From JBKHHU01 sp046539045 (GTDB taxonomy: Bacteria > Planctomycetota > Phycisphaerae > SM23-33), in NCBI GenBank assembly GCA_046539045.1, contig JBKHHU010000047.1:1-20168 (forward strand): a DNA stretch of 20,168 bases, in the 5' to 3' direction. The notes under the pieces are model-generated. The model did not search any database. It had not been told where the DNA came from and worked only from the letters and a program-made list of their open reading frames with translations. Of this stretch, positions 1 through 6,734 are shown piece by piece. Position 1 is the first letter of the stretch. Each line of letters opens with the position of its first letter. Both the position numbers and the translations under genes were made by a program.

Positions 1-98
1 CGATCAGCGGCACGTACGAAGGCTTCTATGAAGATCGAGGCCCCCGGAGCGGCACCTTCGAAGGCAGCATCACCCGATCGCAAAAGCCTGCGCCCTAG
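1..98 (+). CDS. C-terminal tail of an unidentified protein (5' partial)
   Basis: The window opens inside a reading frame (codons start at position 3) that ends at TAG 96-98, leaving 31 visible residues. The visible tail has two similar short units, GTYEGFYEDRG and SGTFEGSITR, spaced about 15 residues apart, which suggests a repetitive beta-rich C-terminus. The tail is too short to assign a family. It is read on the plus strand and converges on the PEP-CTERM gene that ends at 372. No convincing U-tract terminator follows it. The call rests on the protein-like repeat and the in-frame stop, so it is tentative. Confidence 0.4.
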   Translation, partial: ISGTYEGFYEDRGPRSGTFEGSITRSQKPAP

Positions 99-320
99 CA
101 GCCGGTCGCCCCTCGGGGGGAACGGCAGAAGCGAAGTCCTCGCGCAAGAAAACGGGGCGACGGCCACGTGTTTCGCGTGGTGGGTCTCCCGCCTCCGGCA
201 GGCAAGCCCGACCCGTATCTGTTTAGTCTGGCTGTTGCTTTGCAGCCTGAAAGGCTGACGCTGGAAAAAGATCGCCCAACAATATCCATGCTGCTGTTGT
301 TGTGTTCAGGCGCAAGGAAC

Positions 321-344
321 AGGCCGCCGGTTGCCCGGCAGCCT
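321..344 (-). terminator. Stem-loop downstream of the PEP-CTERM gene (weak terminator candidate)
   Basis: AGGC-c-GCCGG (321-330) can pair with CCGGC-a-GCCT (335-344) around the loop TTGC, giving nine base pairs with one mismatched position. It begins 28 nt after the stop of the minus-strand gene ending at 372. No U-run follows it on the minus strand, so it may slow or stop transcription only weakly. The rest of 99-371 shows nothing recognisable apart from a five-pair hairpin at 244-256. Confidence 0.3.
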
Positions 345-371
345 GCCTCCTCCTTTCCCATCCTGTCTTGT

Positions 372-1064
372 TTAGCGGCGTTTGCGTCGGAGCAGCACCG
401 GCAGGCCCAGGCTCAGCAGGGCCAGCGTCGCCGGTTCCGGAATCAGCGACAACTGCGAGTTGGGAATGACCTCGCCGTCGCCGTTCTGGAACTCAACTTC
501 GCCGCCCCCGCTGCCACCACTGTATTCGCTGTTCCAGTAGATGATCTCGATCGGTACCAGCCCGGCACTGGCGAAGCTCTCGGTCGTGGACACGGTCTCG
601 GGTCCGTGGGTTCCGCCGTTGTCGATCACCTGCACGCCGTCGATATAGAGGAAGCTCCCGTCGTCGCTTTGCAGCTGCAGCGTGACATCAATATCCGGAT
701 CCGACGTGTCTTCGTCCATTGATCCGAGGATCTCCAGATAGCCGCTGAAACGGAAGACGGCATTCCGCATGTTGGCAAAGTCGCTGGTGACGTCGGTGGC
801 GTTCCCGTCCAGGAACTCCAGCAGAGTGGTGTCGGCTTCGCTGCCGCTGGTCGCGTAATCGATGGCGGTGGCAGTGAACGTGGAATCCGCGGAGCGCGAA
901 CCGATAATCGTCTCCGCTTGGCTCAGCGTTTCGATGATGTTCTCCTCGCCCTCGGGTTGGTTCCACGCCTCGCCGTACAGCCCGTTGGGAGCGGGAGCAG
1001 CGAGTACTGCGGTCGCCGACAGCAGCAGGAGTGCAGATGCAACAGTCGCACTGATCAGTTTCAT
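372..1064 (-). CDS. PA14-like domain protein with PEP-CTERM sorting signal
   Basis: A 230-residue exported protein. It has a Sec signal peptide (residues 1-22, ending AVLA), a central region resembling PA14 folds (about 27-205, including the motif DDGSFLYIDGVQVIDNGG), and a C-terminal PEP-CTERM tripartite tag: PEP at 209-211, a hydrophobic helix, then RRKRR at the very end. PEP-CTERM proteins are known to be processed by exosortase and sent to the envelope or extracellular matrix. PA14 domains often bind carbohydrate. The start at 1064 is chosen over an in-frame start at 1163 because it gives a clean signal peptide and follows GGGAGG at good spacing. No exosortase gene lies in the window. The ligand is unknown. 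Confidence 0.82.
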   Translation of the reverse strand: MKLISATVASALLLLSATAVLAAPAPNGLYGEAWNQPEGEENIIETLSQAETIIGSRSADSTFTATAIDYATSGSEADTTLLEFLDGNATDVTSDFANMRNAVFRFSGYLEILGSMDEDTSDPDIDVTLQLQSDDGSFLYIDGVQVIDNGGTHGPETVSTTESFASAGLVPIEIIYWNSEYSGGSGGGEVEFQNGDGEVIPNSQLSLIPEPATLALLSLGLPVLLRRKRR

Positions 1065-1134
1065 AATACGGCCTCCCTGTAGTTGTTTTCGATCTCCGGA
1101 AAGGCAGAAATGATAGTTCCTTCCCAACCGCGAT

Positions 1135-1163
1135 ATTCTAGGGGTCCCCGGACCGGCAGCCAA
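1135..1163 (-). promoter_or_regulatory. Candidate sigma70 promoter for the PEP-CTERM gene
   Basis: Read on the minus strand: TTGGCT (1163-1158), a 17-nt spacer, then TAGAAT (1140-1135), matching the -35 and -10 consensus at 4 and 5 of 6 positions. Initiation near 1128 would give a leader of about 64 nt before the start at 1064. If the promoter is real, it excludes the upstream in-frame start at 1163. Confidence 0.4.
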
Positions 1164-1269
1164 TCGGGAGTTTACCGTAGCGCGTGTGCCCGGCCCGGGC
1201 AGTTCGGGTTAGCCGGCCATAAGACCATGAGCTTTCGGCCTGCCTCCAAGTCGCCACTCCGCCTCCGTT

Positions 1270-1404
1270 TCAATCCTTTTCCTTGTCCTTGATCTTCTTG
1301 GCTTTGCAGAGCTTGCCCTTCTTCTTGTGCACCGCTCCGCATTTCTTGCAGAGATAGTTTCCAGGTTTCTCTTTCGCTTTCTTTTTGCCTTTCAGGCAGC
1401 CCAT
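1270..1404 (-). CDS. 44-residue lysine-rich zinc-ribbon-like protein
   Basis: A short minus-strand gene starting MGCLKGKKKAKEKPGNYLC and ending KIKDKEKD. It holds a CKKC pair (residues 19 and 22) and a third cysteine at 33 inside GKLCKAKK, with His26 between them, so a CxxC...H/C metal site is plausible. The start is preceded by AAAGGA about 6 nt upstream. Roughly 40% of residues are lysine, which points to nucleic-acid or ribosome contact, although that is an inference. Similar tiny CxxC/KKKGKxC proteins occur in several anaerobic and PVC-group bacteria, without known function as far as I recall. It lies alone between the PEP-CTERM gene and the divergent lyase gene. The overlapping longer reading frame here is a low-complexity shadow. 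Confidence 0.65.
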   Translation of the reverse strand: MGCLKGKKKAKEKPGNYLCKKCGAVHKKKGKLCKAKKIKDKEKD

Positions 1405-1520
1405 CGGAGGGTCCTTTCTCTCGCGGAAGACACTTGTATACTAGGCAGGATTGTCGGAGGTTTTCCAATCCGCCTGGCGCAACAGGCAACGACCGGGCAG
1501 GTTGCCCTCCGAAGACCGCC

Positions 1521-1549
1521 ATGGCAAGTCGCACCTCGGACGCTACAAT
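1521..1549 (+). promoter_or_regulatory. Candidate promoter for the heparinase-like gene
   Basis: ATGGCA (1521-1526), a 17-nt spacer and TACAAT (1544-1549) match the sigma70 consensus at 4 and 5 of 6 positions. Initiation near 1556 would leave a leader of about 40 nt before the ATG at 1597. This is a sequence match only. Confidence 0.33.
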
Positions 1550-1596
1550 GCAGATGCGTCGTTTCATGTCTGTAGAAATATTGCGAAGGAGCTGTC

Positions 1597-4014
1597 ATGT
1601 TACGCAAGCATTTGGGAATCGTGACGTTGGTGCTGGCCGTGCTTTGCTCGGCGACTTGGGCCGAGATGAATAAGGTCCAGCGGCCGTTCATTCTCTGGAC
1701 TGCCGAAGATATCCGGCAGATCAGGAAGACCATCGAGAACGAAGACTGGGCGAAGAAAGCGTGGAAAGACCTGCAAGCCCACAGGAACGGCAAGGTCGAG
1801 CCGTTCCGCAACCTGCTCAAGTACGCCGTCTTCGGGGACAAGGACGCCGGGCTGGCCGAGAAGAAGGAACTGATGCGGATGGTCAACTCGCCCGCTCCGC
1901 AGGGCATGGCCCAGTGGATCAACTGCATCCGCTACGACCAGCTGCACGAGCTGCTGAGCGAGGAAGAGAAGGCCAAGTGCGAGAAGGTCTTCCGGGAATA
2001 CATCGATCTGGCGATCCACAAGCGGGACATCCTCGATCCGAAGATTTTCAACGACTCCCGCAACTTCTCCCGGTACGACGCCCGCAAGTACACCCGCAGC
2101 AACTGGCTGCCGAATATCATCTGGCCGCGGAAGGTCTCGGCCAACCTGATGGCGGTGGCGCTGGCCGATGAGGATCTGATCCGTGAGACGTGGAAGGCGT
2201 ACGGGTCGATGAAGTGGTACTTCGATCACTACCTGTCGGACAAGGGGTTCTACCAGGAGGAGTTCAGCAAGATGGGCTCCACGCCGGGGGCGATGCTGAT
2301 GTACTGTCGGGGCCTGGACCGGCTGGGCCTTGACGAGATGGGTTACGGCTACACCGGCGGGACGGACAAGGAAAGCGGAATCGGCGCGACGATGAAGGGG
2401 CACATCGAGACGCTGATGGATCTGGGCTACCCGCGACTCGAGATCCACAGCTCCCGGCCTCAGTTTCCGATGGTGACGATGGGCGATCTGCGTCAGGGCG
2501 GGTCGAGTCGGACGTTCAACCTCCCTTCGGCGGCGTTCCAGCACAGCATCGTAATGGGCTATATCGACAAGGAGCATGGCGGGGACGCCCGATGGGCGGC
2601 CCACGGCGCGTGGGGCGGGACGATCCGTGGCAAGCACCCGCAGTGGGACGGGTACAGCAACTTCACGCCGAAGATGATGCACCCGCTGTGGTTTGAGATC
2701 TGCCACAAGCGGTGGCCGAAATCCGGGTTCGGGTACTTTCTGGCCCAGATGCGGGCACCCGATGAGAAACAGTACATTCCGTCGCTCTATTTCGGGCTCG
2801 AACCGATCGATCCGGACAAGGTGAAAGCCCCGCCTGCACCTTCGGCGGTCTGGCCGGAACGGGGAGTCGTTATGCTCCGGGCAGAGGAGAGTCCGAAGTA
2901 CTGGACCTCGCCGAAACCGGCGGTCTCGATGCGGACGGCCACGCCGTACGCCCACAGCGTCCGCGACAGCCTGGCGATCATGGGCTTCTATGCGATGAAC
3001 CGGCCGATCCTTCTGAACCGGCAGGTCACGCCCGGGTACGCCAAAGGCTGGTCGCGCAGCGCGCAGAGTCACAACACCATCGTCGTCGACGACGCCGAAC
3101 CGGCGTTCACCACCGACGTATCCACCCGCAGCCACTTCAGCAAGAAGTGGAAGTTCGCCTCCACCTCCAGCAGCAAGATCTATGAAGGTGTGGACCTGTC
3201 CCGCACGCTGGTGCTGACCGATGACTACCTGCTGGACATCGTCGACGGCAAGTCCGAGAAACCGCGGAGCTGGACGCTGTTCATCCATGCCCTCGGCCGG
3301 GCCAAACCGGAAGACGAAACCCGGTGGAGCAAGACCGAACTTCCCGGAAAGCTGACGAAGTTGGCGGAGTCTCGCAAGATGGACCCCGACGCGGACGCCT
3401 GGAGCCTGACAATCCTGCAGGATTTAGCTCTGGACGACCCGTCGAAGGCCAAGATGCCAGCAGAGTGGTACAAGCGGAAGGTCGGCGACCGGATCACCAT
3501 GCTCGGCCAGGAAGGGACGGAGGTCTACACCGCCCGGACGCCGCGCCACGTCCGCAGCTACCGCAACGAGGAGGGCAAGAAGATCACCGAGGAGTACCCC
3601 AGTGAAGTCGGCGGGGTCACTCTGGCGGTACGCCGGGAAGGCAAATCCACGCGGTATGTGACGCTGCACCAGCCCTTCGGGAACGGCAAGGCGAAGAAGT
3701 TGCGTGTCCAGGAGGTGGTGAAGAACGGTACCGCCGTGCTGTACAACATCCGCACCCAACCCTTGGAGGTGTCCGATCTGATCGCAGTTGATCTGGCTGG
3801 CACACCCGGCAAGCAGACGCTGTCTGAAGACGGGGAGAGCCTTACCTTTGACGGGTTCGTTCTGATGCGGATGGAAGACAAGACCCTCACGGCAGAGGGC
3901 GGCCTGTTGAGCTTGAAAACTCGCGTCCCTTCGGGAACGAAGCTGATCGTGAACGGCAAGCAGGTGGAGACGCAGCAAGACGAGGATGATATGCTCCACT
4001 GGTCGAAGAAGTAG
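1597..4014 (+). CDS. Secreted heparinase II/III-like polysaccharide lyase
   Basis: An 805-residue exported protein with a signal peptide (1-22, ending TWA). An alpha-helical N-terminal half (about 30-400) fits the alpha/alpha toroid of alginate- and heparin-lyase families. The C-terminal beta-sandwich half (about 410-790) has the heparinase II/III hallmarks: YAHS (His453), SHNTIVVDD (His492) and LFIHALG (His564). Such enzymes cut uronic-acid-containing polysaccharides by beta-elimination, normally in the periplasm or outside the cell. AAGGAG lies just upstream of the ATG. The gene is followed after 30 nt by the transglutaminase-like lipoprotein, so the two are probably co-transcribed. The substrate (heparin, alginate, ulvan or another glycan) cannot be read from the sequence. 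The family assignment is fairly firm. Confidence 0.82.
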   Translation: MLRKHLGIVTLVLAVLCSATWAEMNKVQRPFILWTAEDIRQIRKTIENEDWAKKAWKDLQAHRNGKVEPFRNLLKYAVFGDKDAGLAEKKELMRMVNSPAPQGMAQWINCIRYDQLHELLSEEEKAKCEKVFREYIDLAIHKRDILDPKIFNDSRNFSRYDARKYTRSNWLPNIIWPRKVSANLMAVALADEDLIRETWKAYGSMKWYFDHYLSDKGFYQEEFSKMGSTPGAMLMYCRGLDRLGLDEMGYGYTGGTDKESGIGATMKGHIETLMDLGYPRLEIHSSRPQFPMVTMGDLRQGGSSRTFNLPSAAFQHSIVMGYIDKEHGGDARWAAHGAWGGTIRGKHPQWDGYSNFTPKMMHPLWFEICHKRWPKSGFGYFLAQMRAPDEKQYIPSLYFGLEPIDPDKVKAPPAPSAVWPERGVVMLRAEESPKYWTSPKPAVSMRTATPYAHSVRDSLAIMGFYAMNRPILLNRQVTPGYAKGWSRSAQSHNTIVVDDAEPAFTTDVSTRSHFSKKWKFASTSSSKIYEGVDLSRTLVLTDDYLLDIVDGKSEKPRSWTLFIHALGRAKPEDETRWSKTELPGKLTKLAESRKMDPDADAWSLTILQDLALDDPSKAKMPAEWYKRKVGDRITMLGQEGTEVYTARTPRHVRSYRNEEGKKITEEYPSEVGGVTLAVRREGKSTRYVTLHQPFGNGKAKKLRVQEVVKNGTAVLYNIRTQPLEVSDLIAVDLAGTPGKQTLSEDGESLTFDGFVLMRMEDKTLTAEGGLLSLKTRVPSGTKLIVNGKQVETQQDEDDMLHWSKK

Positions 4015-4044
4015 AACCGAGGCCCGGAGCGAAAGGACGTCTGC

Positions 4045-5565
4045 CTGAAACGGTGTGATTACATCATCGCGTGTTTGATGCTGACGATGCTTGTCGGCTG
4101 TGCGCCCTCCAATGAGGACTGGTATGCCGTGCACGTCGACGGCAGGCCGGCTGGCCGCATGGTGGTTCGGCATGCCGACCAGGGGCGTCAGGAGTCGAGC
4201 CTGGAGGCCGAACTGAATTTCTCCAGCCTGGTTGGCGCTTCGATGTATCGGCACTGGGTGGACTATGAAAGTCACCACCGCGCCGGACGGCCGAGCCGGT
4301 TCAAGTGGAGCACCGGCACGAATTCCCGCGTCCAAAGCTGCTCCGGATCGTTCCCGTCTGCGGGCAATTTCATCGGGTACATCATCGGCTTGCAGAGATC
4401 AGCCCCTGTCGACGCCTCGACGGAAAACGAGCCCGCGATGCGGAAGGTCACGCTGGAGTTCGAGCCGGGCAGCCTGCGACTCGGCGGGCCGTTGGGGGAC
4501 ATCCCGCTTCAGATCGACCCGCCGGAGCAGTGGACGCGGGCGGCGATGCTGGTGCTGAATTCTGAATCGCTGCAAGCCGATGTGCTGCTCCTGCGGCGGA
4601 CATCCGATCGGATGGTTGAGCTGCCCGACCGATCGATGCGTCTCTGGCGGATAGAGATTTGCCGGCAGGAGGCCGCCGACGCACCGCCGCTGGTTGCCTG
4701 GTACGGCCGGCAGGGCACACTCCGCAAAGCCCGATTGCCCGGCCATCCGGCGGACGTGGAGTTGCTGAACTGCTCGCGGCACACCGCGTTGCGCAGAGCG
4801 CCGCAGGTACGGACGGTCTCCGGGCATCGGGTGGTCAGTCCGCAGCGGCTGGAGGACGTTGAGCAGGCGGCAGAGGCCCGGTTCGTGCTGGAGGCGACGG
4901 AGGGCAGCGTCGCATCTCTGCATCTGGTGGACGATGCGGTGCAGGAGACCCGCTGGAAGGAGGAAGCGGTCGGGCTGATCGTGCGTCGGCGGAAGCATAT
5001 CGCTGCCGGGGCGCTTCCGTATGACGGCAGGAACCTTCGTCTGCTGGCGGCGATGAAGCCGACCGACTACCTGCAGAGCGAAGATCCCTCCATCGTGAAG
5101 CTGACGCGGCAGGCCGTCGGCGACGCCGGCGATGCCGGGACTGCAGCCAGGCGCATCGAGCAGTTCGTCCACGAGTACATTCGCGACAAGCGCTCCAACT
5201 GGGGCTACTCCAAGGCTGCCGAGGTCGCCCGAACCCGCAGCGGAGACTGCTCGGAACACGCGGTGCTGGCTGCGGCGATGTGCCGGTCTGCGGGCATTCC
5301 TGCCCAGGTGGTCGGCGGGCTGATCTACCTTGACCGTCAGGACCCGGATCTGAACCGGCACTACGAATTTGGCTTGCACGCGTGGGTGCGGGCCTGGGTG
5401 GCCGGGCGATGGGTGCACCTGGACCCGATGCTCGGGAAGTTCACCGTGGCGAGAATCGCCATCTCCACCGGCGACGGCAGCGCTGTGGCGTCCGACCCGT
5501 TCGTGGCGGATCTTGCTGCCACCCTCGGACGATTCCGCGTCGCGGAAGTTACCTTGTCTAAATGA
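4045..5565 (+). CDS. Transglutaminase-like lipoprotein, probable CTG start
   Basis: A 506-residue protein with a C-terminal transglutaminase/protease-like core. With the CTG start, the triad is Cys402 (in SGDCSEHA), His445 (LHAWV) and Asp460 (HLDPM), which is the papain-like Cys-His-Asp arrangement of the family. The reading frame runs upstream of TTG 4075 and ATG 4078. Starting at CTG 4045 gives MKRCDYIIACLMLTMLVGC, a textbook lipoprotein signal with the lipobox Cys at 19, and places AAAGGA (4032-4037) 7 nt upstream. The shorter starts lose the basic n-region and the ribosome site. Residues 20-300 resemble no domain I can name. Bacterial members of this family act as proteases or peptide-modifying enzymes. 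Linkage to the lyase suggests a role in envelope or substrate processing, but the substrate is unknown. Confidence 0.78.
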   Translation: MKRCDYIIACLMLTMLVGCAPSNEDWYAVHVDGRPAGRMVVRHADQGRQESSLEAELNFSSLVGASMYRHWVDYESHHRAGRPSRFKWSTGTNSRVQSCSGSFPSAGNFIGYIIGLQRSAPVDASTENEPAMRKVTLEFEPGSLRLGGPLGDIPLQIDPPEQWTRAAMLVLNSESLQADVLLLRRTSDRMVELPDRSMRLWRIEICRQEAADAPPLVAWYGRQGTLRKARLPGHPADVELLNCSRHTALRRAPQVRTVSGHRVVSPQRLEDVEQAAEARFVLEATEGSVASLHLVDDAVQETRWKEEAVGLIVRRRKHIAAGALPYDGRNLRLLAAMKPTDYLQSEDPSIVKLTRQAVGDAGDAGTAARRIEQFVHEYIRDKRSNWGYSKAAEVARTRSGDCSEHAVLAAAMCRSAGIPAQVVGGLIYLDRQDPDLNRHYEFGLHAWVRAWVAGRWVHLDPMLGKFTVARIAISTGDGSAVASDPFVADLAATLGRFRVAEVTLSK

Positions 5566-5663
5566 GTGGCAATCGGCCGGGCCGGCTGCTAGTCTGACCG
5601 TAGATCAATTCCAACCCGCACGCCGGGTAGCGCCGGCTGGCAACTGCAGGGAAAGGGGAAGTC

Positions 5664-5990
5664 ATGCCGAAAAACTCGACGCAGGCCAAGGCCGCCATTC
5701 ACTCCATCCGCATCGGCATCCGGGCCTTGCTCACCGTCAGCATCGTGTTGTATCTGCTGCTCGGGCTGGTCTGTGCAGTCACTTCCTCCAATCGCGACAC
5801 GGAAGGTTTGCAGTTCCACGCCGCGGTTGGGGTAGTTCTCGGCCACCTGGTGTGGGTTATCGTCGCCTCAGTGATCGGCACCGGGTTGTGCGCGATCGCG
5901 ATCGCCATTCACGGCAGGCCGGAGAAGCGGATTCTGGCGGCGAAAGCCGACATGTTGGGCGAAATAGACCGCGAGGCGGAGCAGTCCTGA
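5664..5990 (+). CDS. Small two-helix membrane protein of unknown function
   Basis: A 108-residue protein with two predicted membrane helices: about residues 21-41 (ALLTVSIVLYLLLGLVCAV) and about 56-82 (VVLGHLVWVIVASVIGTGL and following). A basic N-terminus and a charged tail (EKRILAAKADMLGEIDREAEQS region) probably both face the cytoplasm. AAAGGGGAAG precedes the ATG by 3-4 nt. It lies 98 nt after the lipoprotein gene and could be read from the same transcript. It converges on the toxin-antitoxin pair, 14 nt away. I recognise no family. Confidence 0.62.
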   Translation: MPKNSTQAKAAIHSIRIGIRALLTVSIVLYLLLGLVCAVTSSNRDTEGLQFHAAVGVVLGHLVWVIVASVIGTGLCAIAIAIHGRPEKRILAAKADMLGEIDREAEQS

Positions 5991-6004
5991 AGCATGCGAT
6001 CGCG

Positions 6005-6382
6005 TTACGGGCGGAACCTTGTGACGTTCAGTTCCTTGACCGCCCGGAAGTGCTTGTCGTTGCCGGTCAGAAGCGAGTCGTCCGCCTCCACGGCCGTCGC
6101 GGCGATCAGGGCATCAGCCATCGTCATGGAGGCCCCCAGAGCATATTCCTCCACATAAATGGAAGCGCGATACCCGACGTTTTCCGTTAGCGGCAGCATT
6201 CGGAACTGCAGTTGGGTCAGGAAGCTTTTGATCTCACGCAACTCGTTCTTGTTCCTGGCGCCCTGAAGCAGTTCCATGTATGTCACGACCGAGACCTGGC
6301 GGTGGTCGCACCGATCGACCGCCTGCCCGGCGGGGGCGTGCCCTCGCAGAACCCAGATCAGAACGTCGGTATCAAAGATCAC
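6005..6382 (-). CDS. PIN-domain ribonuclease toxin (VapC-like)
   Basis: A 125-residue PIN-domain protein starting at GTG 6382 with V-I-F-DTDVLIWVLRG. The four acidic residues expected for the metal site are present: Asp4, Glu37 (YMELLQG), Asp90 (MADALIA) and Asp109 (GNDKHF). PIN toxins are Mg/Mn-dependent ribonucleases, often cutting tRNA or rRNA, and are neutralised by the cognate antitoxin. The GTG start overlaps the end of the antitoxin gene by 11 nt, with AAGGGG upstream, which indicates translational coupling. A longer frame from 6427 would add 15 residues encoded inside the antitoxin gene and lacks support. The catalytic set looks intact, so the toxin is probably active. The RNA target is unknown. 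Confidence 0.85.
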   Translation of the reverse strand: MIFDTDVLIWVLRGHAPAGQAVDRCDHRQVSVVTYMELLQGARNKNELREIKSFLTQLQFRMLPLTENVGYRASIYVEEYALGASMTMADALIAATAVEADDSLLTGNDKHFRAVKELNVTRFRP

Positions 6383-6620
6383 CGAACCGCCCCTTCCGCA
6401 GTTCTCGCACCTGATCGGCGGGGTCACCCAGATCCTCTCGGTCTTCCCACATGCCGAAGGCGGAATGGTTATGGGTTTTGATGCATTGCTGGTTCTGTGC
6501 GACGGGTTTCATGACGGCGGCAACCTTCCCGCGATAGAGAACAGTGACTTCTTCGTTGCGTTGGATCGCTTCGAAAATCGCCTTGGAATTCTTCCTGAAA
6601 TCGACGACAGACGCTCTCAT
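6372..6620 (-). CDS. Phd/YefM-family antitoxin
   Basis: An 82-residue antitoxin. The N-terminal half (RASVVDFRKN...AIQRNEEVTVLYRGKVAAVMKP) has the Phd/YefM DNA-binding fold, with the typical alternation of a short strand, helix and the VTVLYRGK hairpin. The C-terminal segment (SAFGMWEDREDL...VRELRKGRFGDL) fits the toxin-wrapping tail seen in members paired with PIN toxins. A CAGGAG ribosome site precedes the ATG. It is the first gene of the pair, and a palindrome upstream at 6636-6656 is suited to autoregulation. It would bind and block the PIN toxin and repress the operon, with stronger repression as the complex. Family membership is confident. Confidence 0.85.
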   Translation of the reverse strand: MRASVVDFRKNSKAIFEAIQRNEEVTVLYRGKVAAVMKPVAQNQQCIKTHNHSAFGMWEDREDLGDPADQVRELRKGRFGDL

Positions 6621-6635
6621 GGTAGTGGCTCCTGC

Positions 6636-6656
6636 ATGTACACATCAAGTGTACAT
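6636..6656. promoter_or_regulatory. Palindromic operator of the antitoxin-toxin pair
   Basis: Perfect inverted repeat: ATGTACAC (6636-6643), spacer ATCAA, GTGTACAT (6649-6656). It lies 16 nt upstream of the antitoxin start. Each arm contains TGTACA, the core motif known from YefM operators, which supports binding by the Phd/YefM-type antitoxin encoded next to it. No clear -10/-35 pair was identified around it. Confidence 0.7.
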
Positions 6657-6734
6657 CTGGAAGGGAGTGGAGGCAACAGAATTCCGCACATAACTGCCGC
6701 GGATGACTGAGGCTTCAAATGGAAAGGTGGGGGT

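Noticed and set aside
1187..1201. GC palindrome TGCCCGG-c-CCGGGCA
   Set aside because: A possible hairpin after the zinc-ribbon gene, but it is about 70 nt past the stop and has no U-run. A chance event in GC-rich DNA is as likely.
1600..3288. A 562-codon open frame opposite the heparinase-like gene
   Set aside because: The plus strand has a signal peptide, ribosome site and family motifs. The minus frame has only compositional openness.
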